A DNA stretch of 9,196 bases from Bacteroidota bacterium (GTDB lineage: Bacteria; Bacteroidota; Bacteroidia; Bacteroidales; PXBB01): contig JAKIYU010000088.1 of the NCBI GenBank assembly GCA_022708385.1, forward strand, positions 1 to 9,196, in the 5' to 3' direction. Below, piece after piece: positions 1 to 7,097 of this stretch (within the stretch, counting starts at the first letter, position 1; each line of letters starts with the position of its first letter). Below the pieces are notes generated by a model. It was given only the letters and a program-made list of their open reading frames with translations, was not told where the DNA came from and made no database searches. The translations under genes were made by a program, and so were the position numbers.

Positions 1-1
1 C

Positions 2-724
2 TTAGGCGCGGATATCATCATGGCTTTCGATGAATGTACGCCATTCCCCTGCGAATACAGTTATGCCGTCCAATCAATGGAAATGACACACCGCTGGCTG
101 CACCGCTGTATAAAAAGATTAGAAAGCACCCACCCGCTTTATGGTCACGAACAAAACCTCTTTGGCATTATTCAGGGCAGCGTTTACAGCGACCTGCGTA
201 AAGAATCGGCCAAACAGGTAACAGATACCCCTTGCAGCGGATTTGCCATCGGGGGCCTCTCAGTTGGCGAACCCCATGATGTAATGTACGAAATGACCGC
301 ACTGACCACATCCCTCATGCCCGAAAACAAACCTCGTTACCTCATGGGCGTTGGTACACCGGCCAATATTCTCGAGTGCATTGCCCTCGGCATTGATATG
401 TTCGACTGCGTAATGCCCACACGCAATGCCCGCAATGCCATGCTGTTTACAAAAGAAGGGGTCATCAATATCGACAACAACAAATGGAAGGACGACTTCA
501 ACCCTATTGATATTAATGCCTATACCTACGTTGATACAGCCTACAGCAAAGCATACCTGCGGCATCTCTTTGTAGCCGGCGAAATGCTCGGCCCCATGAT
601 TGCCTCCGTGCACAATCTGGGATTTTACCTATGGCTCGTTACCGAAGCCCGAAAACAAATTAAGAATAACACTTTTTCACCATGGAAAAATGAGATGGTA
701 GAGTCCACCCAACGCAGATTATAG
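2..724 (+). CDS. tgt: Queuine/preQ1 tRNA-guanine transglycosylase, 5'-truncated
   Basis: Tgt exchanges guanine 34 in the anticodon of tRNAs for Asp, Asn, His and Tyr with preQ1, a step of queuosine synthesis in the cytoplasm. The reading frame is open from the window edge (LGADII precedes the internal ATG at 20), so the true start lies upstream; about 240 C-terminal residues are visible out of roughly 375 usual for the family. Counting from the ATG at 20, motifs are FDECTPFP (3-10, the substrate-binding Asp region), FGIIQGS (48-54), GGLSVGEP (78-85) and GIDMFDCVMPTRNARN (124-139), whose second Asp (codon 404-406) is the expected nucleophile. The C-terminal CxCxxC zinc cysteines are absent: the aligned stretch reads NAYTYVDTAYSKAY (166-179), although the fourth ligand, the His in SVHNLGFY, is kept. 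From memory this substituted form occurs in other Bacteroidota Tgt proteins. No SD, promoter or partner gene is visible; the stop is at 722-724. Confidence 0.96.
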   Translation, partial: LGADIIMAFDECTPFPCEYSYAVQSMEMTHRWLHRCIKRLESTHPLYGHEQNLFGIIQGSVYSDLRKESAKQVTDTPCSGFAIGGLSVGEPHDVMYEMTALTTSLMPENKPRYLMGVGTPANILECIALGIDMFDCVMPTRNARNAMLFTKEGVINIDNNKWKDDFNPIDINAYTYVDTAYSKAYLRHLFVAGEMLGPMIASVHNLGFYLWLVTEARKQIKNNTFSPWKNEMVESTQRRL

Positions 725-753
725 TATCAAAGTATTACACAAATATTAACTTG

Positions 754-771
754 AAGAGGCTGTATCAAAAG
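754..771 (+). repeat. Left terminal inverted repeat of the MITE-like element
   Basis: The 18-bp sequence aagaggctgtatcaaaag is an exact reverse complement of 951-968. Complementarity stops at the outer edge (753 g against 969 a) and weakens inward, where only scattered matches remain. Confidence 0.85.
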
Positions 772-950
772 TTTACAAAATGATTTTTAGCTAATTTTGT
801 TATTTGGCCGTCATCACCTCCAGGCCCTATTTCGGAAAGCTCAATGCATCGCCTAAAAGGGGCTATCCATCGCAAATTTAAGGGAAGGTTCCCTTCAGGG
901 AAAAGAAGGGTGTGCGCAGGCAAAAACGTGCATTTTTAAGATGATTCGTG

Positions 951-968
951 CTTTTGATACAGCCTCTT
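951..968 (-). repeat. Right terminal inverted repeat of the MITE-like element
   Basis: The sequence cttttgatacagcctctt pairs perfectly over 18 bp with 754-771. A match this long across a 179-bp interior is very unlikely by chance. The spacing is too wide for an ordinary intrinsic terminator. Confidence 0.85.
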
Positions 969-1018
969 AATCCATGATTATAACCCCATTGTAAAGAAAA
1001 GAACAGGTACTTATAAAA

Positions 1019-2842
1019 CTAGTATGGCTCTGTACCAAGTACAGTTACATGTCCATACCTCGTGTATTTCCGGTGTGTTACGGTAGTAAAATTTATCTTA
1101 TAAGCAAAAACCCCCTGGGGGACAATCTTCCCGCTTTTACCATCCTTTACAGTGCCATCCCATACTGTATTCATATCGTCAGAATAAAAAACCAACTGCC
1201 CCCAGCGGCAAAAAATATAAATCTCATATTCCAGTATGCCGTAGCCTTTTACCTGGAACAAATCATTCAGCCCATCATTATTGGGTGTAAAGCCATTGGG
1301 AATATACAATGCCCAGTCGGGCTCTATATATACCGTACCTGTAGCCGTATCAAAACAGTGGTATGTGTTTTCCACAACCTGAGTAATAATAAACCACCCT
1401 GTATCCTGATAGCTGTATGCGGGGTTTTGCTCCGTACTGCTCCCGCTGTTATCGCCAAAATCCCAGCGCCATGCAGTTGCAAAAGCCGATAAATCCGAAA
1501 AATTAATTAAAGGCTCAAGCAGGTCAGCTTTTGGGGGATAAAGCGTAAAGCCGGCTTCAGGACTGGGAAATACCGTGATATAATCAGGCTTTTCAATCAC
1601 TGCCTCACAACCGACATCACTGTAGGCTGTCAATGCCACATCATAGGTTACCGGTGTTTGAGTAGTGTTATCAAAACACATAACCGGATTTTGAACCGCA
1701 GATGTTTGCCCATTACCAAAAACCCATTGCCAGGCTGCAATACTGCCTGTGGTTACTGTCGACAAGTCGGTAAACGGAGTACAAAACAAGGCACAGCCTT
1801 CGGGAGGCGCTTCAAAATCGGGATCAGGCAAGGGATATACCACAACATCCTGCATTAAACTGTCGGTGCAGTTATGCTGTGTGGTTACTATCAGAGTAAC
1901 CTCATAGGCGCCATCAGATAAATAGGTATGTACCGGATGTTGCTGTGTTGATACTCCGGTAGCATCTCCAAAATGCCATGTCCACTGGTTAATTACCCCT
2001 GGCAACGACACGGTGCTTATATCGAAAAATGTATTCGGCATGCCAAGGCACACGTTGTTAAATGTAAAGGCAGAAACAGGCAGCGGGTAGGTCTGAACAT
2101 TATGCCTGACACTGTCCACACAGTTGTTGGTGTCGCTTACAATATGCCACACATTGTAAATACCTGTATCGCCATAGGCATGCAACGGGTTTATCACACT
2201 GTCCAACGGACTGCCATCGCCATAATCCCACAAATACGACACGATATTTCCCTGCGACTGGTCGGCAAATACAACCGAATCGTTCAGACACGCATTGACA
2301 AACGTAAACTCTGCCTGGGGCGGAGCATACACAGCAACATCAGCATAGGTTGTGTCGGCACATTGTAAAACAGCATTCTGCACAACCAGGCTAACAGTGT
2401 AAGTGCCCGGTAATGCATACAAATGGGTTGCATCCCATTGCAAAGAATCAACAGGACTGCCATCGCCAAAACTCCAGTAAAACTCATCAGTAGTACCATA
2501 AACCGGAGGTTGCGTGCTGTTGATAAAATGTGCCGAATCATACAAACAGATATCCTGTACTGTGAATCCTGCCTGAGGGGCATCGTAAATCGTCAGCTGC
2601 TGCACGATTGAATCGCTGCACTGTTGCGTTGTAAATACCACCAGCTTAATATTGTAAACACCTGCCTGTGTATAGGTACTGCTCCCATTTAATGACGTTT
2701 GAAAGGGTGAGCCATTGTCAAAATTCCAAAAAAAGGAAGCCAGGGTATCTGTGGAAGCTATGGTCGTAGAATTATTGAAGAATGCGGTGCCATTAATGCA
2801 AATATCGTTGTAAACAAAAGAAGGAATGGGCAATGCAAACAC
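1019..2842 (-). CDS. PKD-repeat protein, C-terminal part with T9SS type B sorting domain (frameshifted gene, 3' fragment)
   Basis: This is the downstream piece of a large surface or secreted protein. The frame is 607 codons from a GTG at 2842, but that start is almost certainly artificial: coding similarity continues upstream in the same frame (YNVQLIVSSTDGCSDTVVK) into the preceding fragment. It holds six PKD beta-sandwich domains at about residues 7-86, 89-171, 174-252, 256-336, 340-425 and 428-506. Each has a variant of the WxWxFGDG motif, a YxV strand, and a cysteine before the domain boundary. The C-terminus (about 511-602) is a CHU_C/T9SS type B sorting domain: YIPNGFTPNNDGLNDLF, then RWGQLVFYS, WDGTVKDGKSG and PQGVFAYK. 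In Bacteroidota this domain targets proteins through the outer membrane by the type IX system. This piece alone lacks a signal peptide, so it could not be exported unless joined to the upstream frame. Likely roles of such proteins are adhesion or gliding-related surface functions (inference). Confidence 0.9.
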   Translation of the reverse strand: MFALPIPSFVYNDICINGTAFFNNSTTIASTDTLASFFWNFDNGSPFQTSLNGSSTYTQAGVYNIKLVVFTTQQCSDSIVQQLTIYDAPQAGFTVQDICLYDSAHFINSTQPPVYGTTDEFYWSFGDGSPVDSLQWDATHLYALPGTYTVSLVVQNAVLQCADTTYADVAVYAPPQAEFTFVNACLNDSVVFADQSQGNIVSYLWDYGDGSPLDSVINPLHAYGDTGIYNVWHIVSDTNNCVDSVRHNVQTYPLPVSAFTFNNVCLGMPNTFFDISTVSLPGVINQWTWHFGDATGVSTQQHPVHTYLSDGAYEVTLIVTTQHNCTDSLMQDVVVYPLPDPDFEAPPEGCALFCTPFTDLSTVTTGSIAAWQWVFGNGQTSAVQNPVMCFDNTTQTPVTYDVALTAYSDVGCEAVIEKPDYITVFPSPEAGFTLYPPKADLLEPLINFSDLSAFATAWRWDFGDNSGSSTEQNPAYSYQDTGWFIITQVVENTYHCFDTATGTVYIEPDWALYIPNGFTPNNDGLNDLFQVKGYGILEYEIYIFCRWGQLVFYSDDMNTVWDGTVKDGKSGKIVPQGVFAYKINFTTVTHRKYTRYGHVTVLGTEPY

Positions 2843-2856
2843 CCTTACATCCTTAA

Positions 2857-4566
2857 CTACAGTATCACTGCACCCATCAGTGCTTGAGACAATAAGTTGA
2901 ACATTATAAAAACAAGATGTGTGGTCTGTGCCCCCATACCCGTGCCGCCGTCACCAAAATCCCACTGCCACGAATTTATTTGCGCACCCTGTTGAACTGT
3001 TGAACTGTCGAAAAAAGGGAGTACCTGCCCGTCGCACATACCCGTATAGCCAAAATCAGCTATAGGCTTGGGATAAACAACCACCGGAATAGCAGTACTG
3101 TCGGTGCATCCATTGGAATTGGTTACTGAAAGTGTAACGGAATAGGTGCCCTGCTGATTGTAAATATGATGAGGCGTTCCCGATACAGATGAAGTGCCAT
3201 CCCCGAATTGCCATTGCCAGGTGCTTATCGGCATGAATGAATTGGATTGAGAAGTATCCTGAAAAAAAACAGTATCCCCGTAACAGGCAGCTGGTGCTAA
3301 AAAGCCTGGCACAGGCAAGGGTTTAACATCTAGCACCTGAGTTATGGTGTCGCTGCATCCTTTGTCTGAAATAACAATGAGGCTTACATTATAGGCGCCC
3401 TGGTTCGTATAAAAATGCACGGGATGCTGTACATTGCCAAAACTGCCATCACCGAAATCCCACTGCCAGGTTACGACCTGCGCCTGGGATGTACTGTCAT
3501 ACAAATCCACATTATTTCCGGCACAGGCTGTGCCATGGCCGAAATCCGCTTCAGGCAAAGGAAAAATGCTTATCGGCATACTGAAGGTGTCGGGCTTGAT
3601 GTACATGCAGCTTGAATAGGCATAAACTATAAGCGACACATTATATACCCCCGCTTGTGAATAAGTATGAACAGGGTATAGATTAATACTATCATAAGTA
3701 CCATCGCCAAAATCCCACAACCACGAATTAACAAGCCCGGTGCTTTGGTCTGTGAAAGTGACCGAAGAAGGCGCACATGCCGAATCGGGCGAAGCTGTAA
3801 AAGCAGCATTAAGCACAGGACACGGAAAAGTAGCCATATCACACCCGCAGGGATTAGCCACGCTGGTCGAAAATGATGCGGCCACACCCGCAGGGGCTAG
3901 GGTATTCAAGTCAATTTTATATAAAATTATGGTATCATAGATATTGGGCATGCCATACAGGTTCCCATCCACGCCAATACCAATGCCGCCATAGCCTGTT
4001 CCACCGCCGAAACCCGTAGTATTACTCTGTACGATGGTGCCATTGGTATCAATTTTAATCAGCATGCTTTCACTCGCCATATACAAGTGGCAATCCGCCA
4101 AGCTAAACGTGATATCCGCTCCGGGTGATGAGGCTAAAGTATAGGGTCCTTTAACCATGCTGCATGTGGTTATATCAAAGGCTTTTAGGTCGTTTCCCAC
4201 TATAACCCAGTACCTGCCAAGATGATCGAAACAGCCCCTGTGCGAATTGGCCAGCGCAGGACATATAAGTGTCTGATTACAATTGGCATCTATCCGGTAT
4301 AGATTATAGTTACTTAACGTCATGAAATACAAGTAATTATCAAAAGGATTGGCAGCCAGCGCATTCTGATTAACAACCCCCATGGCCGTCAGGTTGCATA
4401 CATTCCCTAATACCGGTGTAGGTGTAATATAATTATCAACATACGATAGAAAAACCTGTCCGCTGTCTGTTCTAAAAAAATATATTTTCCCGTCACACTG
4501 AAACTGCTGTGCATAAAAAAAAACAGGTATAAATAATATTAAAGCTGTCAGTTTTATATGACTCAT
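2857..4566 (-). CDS. PKD-repeat secreted protein, N-terminal part (frameshifted gene, 5' fragment)
   Basis: This 569-codon frame starts at ATG 4566 with a signal peptide (MSHIKLTALILFIPVFFYAQ, about residues 1-20, hydrophobic core then AQ). Residues about 21-248 form a Cys- and Gly-rich region with repeated short strands (YLYFMTLSNYNLYRID, GNLYGMPNIYDTIILYKID) that reads like a beta-propeller-type domain. Four PKD domains follow, at about 254-336, 339-417, 419-499 and 502-550, each with WxW(D/Q)FGDG. The fourth breaks off: after GDGGTGMGAQTTH (ending at residue 550) the frame turns to unrelated residues and stops at 2857-2859. The PKD strand YNVQLIVSSTDGCSDTVVK continues in another frame on the same strand, joining the 607-codon fragment. 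The intact protein would be about 1,180 residues with ten PKD domains and a T9SS type B tail. As it stands, this piece has a signal peptide but no T9SS sorting domain. No SD is visible upstream, as is usual in this phylum. Confidence 0.9.
   Translation of the reverse strand: MSHIKLTALILFIPVFFYAQQFQCDGKIYFFRTDSGQVFLSYVDNYITPTPVLGNVCNLTAMGVVNQNALAANPFDNYLYFMTLSNYNLYRIDANCNQTLICPALANSHRGCFDHLGRYWVIVGNDLKAFDITTCSMVKGPYTLASSPGADITFSLADCHLYMASESMLIKIDTNGTIVQSNTTGFGGGTGYGGIGIGVDGNLYGMPNIYDTIILYKIDLNTLAPAGVAASFSTSVANPCGCDMATFPCPVLNAAFTASPDSACAPSSVTFTDQSTGLVNSWLWDFGDGTYDSINLYPVHTYSQAGVYNVSLIVYAYSSCMYIKPDTFSMPISIFPLPEADFGHGTACAGNNVDLYDSTSQAQVVTWQWDFGDGSFGNVQHPVHFYTNQGAYNVSLIVISDKGCSDTITQVLDVKPLPVPGFLAPAACYGDTVFFQDTSQSNSFMPISTWQWQFGDGTSSVSGTPHHIYNQQGTYSVTLSVTNSNGCTDSTAIPVVVYPKPIADFGYTGMCDGQVLPFFDSSTVQQGAQINSWQWDFGDGGTGMGAQTTHLVFIMFNLLSQALMGAVIL
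2905..2945 (-). other. Frameshift junction inside the fourth PKD domain
   Basis: The length from the ATG at 4566 to the stop at 1019 is 3,548 nt, which is 2 modulo 3, so the gene lacks one base (or 4, 7, 10, 13 and so on). On the minus strand, frame 1 encodes a good PKD up to GAQTTH (codon at 2917-2919), and the second frame is good from YNVQLIV onward. Two homopolymers lie between the two frames: G5 (CCCCC on the plus strand, 2931-2935) and T5 (AAAAA on the plus strand, 2908-2912). One extra T would give GMGAQTTHLVFYNVQLIV; one extra G would give GMGGTDHTSCFYNVQLIV. Either version leaves the GDG-to-YNV spacer near 13 residues against 17-19 in most neighbouring PKD repeats, so a deletion of about 10-16 nt is also possible. 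Sequencing error, true mutation and phase variation cannot be separated here. Confidence 0.85.
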
Positions 4567-4671
4567 ATTTTAAGCTGTCGTAAATTTAAACATGATAAAA
4601 TTAATAATTTGATACCTGATATAAAAATTTATTTCTTATTAATTGATTATTTTTACACCTAATAATCTTCT
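4567..4671. other. Divergent intergenic region between the PKD gene and aat
   Basis: This 105-bp, very AT-rich gap must hold the promoters for both divergent units. For the plus strand, a TTG at 4609-4611 lies 18 nt before a poor match to TAnnTTTG at 4630. For the minus strand there is TAAATTTA (plus 4581-4588), but it sits very close to the start and no TTG is placed correctly. I do not call a promoter in either direction. Confidence 0.4.
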
Positions 4672-5328
4672 ATGGCCCTGGTTTTTCCTAATCCTGAACA
4701 AACAAATAATGAAGGTTTGCTGTGTTATGGCGGCAACCTCGAAACCGACACCCTGCTGCAAGCCTACAGCATGGGCATTTTCCCCTGGTACGACAAGTTC
4801 TCTCCCATATTATGGTGGTCTCCTCCCATAAGGATGATTCTTAAACCTGATTTGTTTAAACCCAGCAAATCATTAAACAGCCTTATAAGAAAAAACATCT
4901 TTGAAATAAAATTTGACAACGATTTTGAAACAGTTATTGCACTCTGTGCTTCCACAAAACGCAAAGGGCAGAAAGGCACATGGATTACGCCCGAAATGAT
5001 AGAAGCCTACATTAAACTTCATAATCTGGGTTATGCCCATTCTGTTGAAGCCTGGAACAATGGAAAAATTTCAGGTGGTTTGTACGGCGTTTCTCTTGGC
5101 AGGGCTTTCTTCGGCGAATCTATGTTTCATTTAGAAAGCAATGCCTCTAAAGTTGCCTTTTATCATCTGGTCAAACGCCTTATCTCCTGGCATTTTCACT
5201 TTATTGACGCCCAGCAAAACACCGACCACCTCAAAAGCCTTGGTGCCTATTCAGTTGAAAGAAAAGAATTTTTAAATTTGTTACATAAAGCACTACAATT
5301 CAAAACCATTAAAGGTAAATGGTCATGA
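4672..5328 (+). CDS. aat: Leucyl/phenylalanyl-tRNA-protein transferase
   Basis: Aat transfers Leu or Phe from aminoacyl-tRNA to the N-terminus of proteins starting with Lys or Arg, marking them for ClpS/ClpAP degradation (bacterial N-degron pathway), in the cytoplasm. The 218 residues are close to the family's usual 200-240. Visible family motifs: GLLCYGGNLETDTLLQAYSMG near residues 15-35, FPWY, WWSPPIRMIL (about 48-57), GTWITPEM, HSVEAWNNG, GGLYGVSLGRAFFGESMF (the core motif, about 136-153), and FIDAQQNTDHLKSLGA, where the Asp and Gln correspond to the catalytic DxQ pair known in E. coli Aat. ATG 4672 is the natural start because the conserved N-terminus follows directly; no SD precedes it. 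The gene overlaps the next one by an ATGA, so the two are probably co-transcribed and translationally coupled. Nothing appears missing. Confidence 0.97.
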   Translation: MALVFPNPEQTNNEGLLCYGGNLETDTLLQAYSMGIFPWYDKFSPILWWSPPIRMILKPDLFKPSKSLNSLIRKNIFEIKFDNDFETVIALCASTKRKGQKGTWITPEMIEAYIKLHNLGYAHSVEAWNNGKISGGLYGVSLGRAFFGESMFHLESNASKVAFYHLVKRLISWHFHFIDAQQNTDHLKSLGAYSVERKEFLNLLHKALQFKTIKGKWS

Positions 5329-6224
5329 ACTACATCACCTATATCTTATTCCGCATCTTTGTCTTTAAAATATCTTTATTGCCATTCAGGGCGCTATATA
5401 TCTTTTCCGACTTCCTTGCCTTCTTATTAAATAAGGTTCTCAAATACAGAAAAAAAGTAGTTTACAACAATTTACGTAAGTGTTTTCCGGAAAAAAGCGA
5501 AGAAGAAATTAAATCTATTGCTGATACTTTTTACAGGCATCTTACCGATATTATTCTCGAAACATTCAAAGGCTTTGGTATGAGCGAGAAAGCGTTGTGC
5601 AAAAGATATGTTTTTACTAACAGAGAAATTCTCGAAAAATTCTACGCTCAGAAACGCAATGTCATTTGTGCTTGCGGACACTATAATAACTGGGAATGGG
5701 GCGGACATACTCTAGGCATATACTACCCCTCAAAACCATTTGGTGTTTATAAAACCATAAAAAACACTTATATTGACAGTTATATCAAGAGAAAACGTAC
5801 CCAACGCAATATAACCCTTATAAGTATGGAAGAAACTCTGAAATACATGAAAGCTACACACGACAGACCCTCACTGTATGTACTTTTGGCCGACCAATCG
5901 CCATCCAACCACAAAAAAGCCATCTGGGTTGACTTTTTTAATACAAAAACGGCTTGTTTGCCCGGCGTTGAAGTAGCGGCAAAACTTTTCGATATGCCTG
6001 TCGTTTACTTCAAATCCTCAAAAATTAAAAGAGGTTATTATGAAGTCAGTACCACCGTTATCACAGAATACCCAAAAGAAACACAAAAAGGCGAAATAAC
6101 ACAACAATACATGAAAATCCTTGAACAGGACATTAAAGACCTACCCCCTTACTGGATATGGTCGCACCGCCGTTGGAAGCGCACATACGAAAGTGTATTC
6201 CCCGACAATGTTAATAATCTTTAA
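5325..6224 (+). CDS. LpxL/HtrB-like lipid A (Kdo2-lipid A) acyltransferase
   Basis: This is a member of the lysophospholipid acyltransferase superfamily, lipid A late acyltransferase branch, which adds a secondary acyl chain to lipid A precursor at the cytoplasmic face of the inner membrane. From the ATG at 5325 it is 299 residues, against about 290-310 for the family. An N-terminal hydrophobic segment (about 3-38) should anchor it. The catalytic HX4(D/E) motif is GHYNNWEWG (His 119, Glu 124). Other family marks are the preceding VVYNNLRKCFPEKSEEE, FGVYKTIKN, LLADQSP and the C-terminal WIWSHRRWK. An upstream ATG at 5319 is possible, but 5325 overlaps the aat stop as ATGA and has AAAGG at 5311-5315 at proper distance, so I prefer it. 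Cotranscription with aat is likely. Acyl-chain specificity and the exact step cannot be read from sequence. Confidence 0.92.
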   Translation: MNYITYILFRIFVFKISLLPFRALYIFSDFLAFLLNKVLKYRKKVVYNNLRKCFPEKSEEEIKSIADTFYRHLTDIILETFKGFGMSEKALCKRYVFTNREILEKFYAQKRNVICACGHYNNWEWGGHTLGIYYPSKPFGVYKTIKNTYIDSYIKRKRTQRNITLISMEETLKYMKATHDRPSLYVLLADQSPSNHKKAIWVDFFNTKTACLPGVEVAAKLFDMPVVYFKSSKIKRGYYEVSTTVITEYPKETQKGEITQQYMKILEQDIKDLPPYWIWSHRRWKRTYESVFPDNVNNL

Positions 6225-6240
6225 AATTGTTATTTTTTTC

Positions 6241-6271
6241 TTGACTTCTGCTTTTAAATATATTATATTTG
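6241..6271 (+). promoter_or_regulatory. Bacteroidota-type promoter for the T9SS type A cargo gene
   Basis: TTG at 6241-6243 (within ttcTTGac) is followed after 20 nt by TATATTTG at 6264-6271, an exact match to the TAnnTTTG -7 element used by the primary sigma factor of Bacteroidota. Transcription would start near 6278, leaving an AT-rich 5' leader of about 85 nt. The leader holds a weak hairpin, GGTTTTT at 6322-6328 with AAAAACC at 6341-6347. Confidence 0.65.
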
Positions 6272-6363
6272 TTTAATTTTATATTTACTTTTTAATATAT
6301 ATTAAATTTTAGTTATTGCATGGTTTTTGTTAGTTTTTTGAAAAACCTAAAAAAGCTTAACCT

Positions 6364-7095
6364 ATGAAAAAAATAATACTCTTCACCACCAGTTTATTTT
6401 TAACCACAGTCATCTTCGCTCAAACTTTCCAGATTCTGAATGCCAACAAGGAAAACGTGAGCAATACAGGCTTCAATGTATCAGGCAATCCCAACAGCAT
6501 CATTGAAGCGCATATTTACATTGTTAACACTTCTGCTTCCTTTGCGCAGTTTAAAGTAAAAAAAATTGAAACAAATGTGCTGGCAAATACAGTTAATACC
6601 TTCTGTTTTAATGGACAATGTTATCCTCCCAGTGTATTTGAAACGCCATCGTTCATAACCTTGCAAGCCGGAGACACATCAACTTCAACTGCATTTTATG
6701 GGGATTATACGCCCAATGGTGTTATAGGGGCATCTGTAATTACTTACGTCGTTTTCAACGCCAACAACACCAATGACTCAACGTATGTCAATGTTACTTA
6801 TACTGTTAATCCGGCATCTGTATATAAACCCGACTACTCAAAGATAGAGTTTTCCAACCCATACCCCAACCCTGCCGTTGTTCAGGCCAGAATAAATTAT
6901 AACATTCCCTATGCCTTTAACAGTGCCAACCTTATTCTCCGCAATCTTATCGGCACTAAAGTTAAAGAAATTGAAATAACCAATCCACAGGGGAAACTTA
7001 CCATAGATGTAACTGACCTAAACGAAGGTATTTATTTTTACTCTTTGATTATTGACGGTAATATTATTCTGACCCGGAAATTGATTAAAGACTGA
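6364..7095 (+). CDS. Secreted protein with T9SS type A (Por secretion) sorting domain
   Basis: This is a 243-residue exported protein of unknown specific function. Residues 1-20 (MKKIILFTTSLFLTTVIFAQ) are a signal peptide. Residues about 21-150 form a beta-rich, Asn/Thr-rich domain with one CFNGQCYPP motif (81-89) whose two cysteines could pair after export. The region resembles small N-terminal modules often seen before T9SS tails, but I do not recognise an enzyme. Residues about 160-243 are the type A sorting domain: FSNPYPNPA, ARINYNIP, a central NLILRNLIGTKVKEIEI, then LNEGIYFYSLIIDGN and the terminal KLIKD. The protein is thus probably carried across the outer membrane by the type IX system and attached or released. 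It has its own promoter at 6241-6271. It converges with the nitroreductase gene, with 2 bp between the stop codons. Export route: established family knowledge. Surface role: inference. Confidence 0.9.
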   Translation: MKKIILFTTSLFLTTVIFAQTFQILNANKENVSNTGFNVSGNPNSIIEAHIYIVNTSASFAQFKVKKIETNVLANTVNTFCFNGQCYPPSVFETPSFITLQAGDTSTSTAFYGDYTPNGVIGASVITYVVFNANNTNDSTYVNVTYTVNPASVYKPDYSKIEFSNPYPNPAVVQARINYNIPYAFNSANLILRNLIGTKVKEIEITNPQGKLTIDVTDLNEGIYFYSLIIDGNIILTRKLIKD

Positions 7096-7097
7096 TT

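Larger units (their letters stand above)
754..968. mobile_element. MITE-like element, 215 bp with perfect 18-bp terminal inverted repeats
   Basis: The segment is bounded by aagaggctgtatcaaaag (754-771) and its exact reverse complement (951-968). It contains no ORF of useful length and no transposase. The interior is visibly more GC-rich than the AT-rich flanks and contains a hairpin with 7-bp arms, AAGGGAA at 880-886 and TTCCCTT at 889-895. Termini of the GAGGCTGT...CAAAAG type resemble, from memory, inverted repeats of insertion sequences (IS1182-like or related) common in Bacteroidota, so a non-autonomous element mobilised in trans is the best reading. I find no clear target-site duplication: the flanks ...ttaacttg and aatccatg... 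do not match. That weakens the case or means the insertion is old. An alternative is a solo internal-deletion derivative of a full IS. Family assignment is inference. Confidence 0.6.

Noticed and set aside
260..613. 117-codon frame on the minus strand inside tgt
   Set aside because: It lies wholly inside the well-supported tgt coding sequence and has no recognisable motif; it is an antisense shadow.
721..771. Imperfect direct repeat of gtatcaaaagt outside the left end of the MITE-like element (about 724-735 against 763-773)
   Set aside because: The match is short, gapped and AT-rich; it could be an older element end but is not distinguishable from chance.
1049..2611. Several frames of 60-150 codons on the plus strand opposite the PKD gene
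   Set aside because: They are antisense to conserved PKD and sorting-domain sequence, rich in Cys/Ile/Pro without family motifs, and have no start signals.
4643..4831. 62-codon plus-strand frame starting upstream of aat
   Set aside because: It overlaps the conserved N-terminus of Aat in another frame and has no supporting features.
6205..6239. Possible terminator after the acyltransferase: ACAAT (6205-6209) with ATTGT (6226-6230) and a T run
   Set aside because: The 5-bp AT-rich stem with a 16-nt loop overlaps the stop codon and is too weak to call.
6322..6347. Hairpin in the leader of the T9SS cargo gene considered as a riboswitch or attenuator
   Set aside because: A single 7-bp stem made mostly of A-T pairs, with no conserved riboswitch core and no leader peptide.
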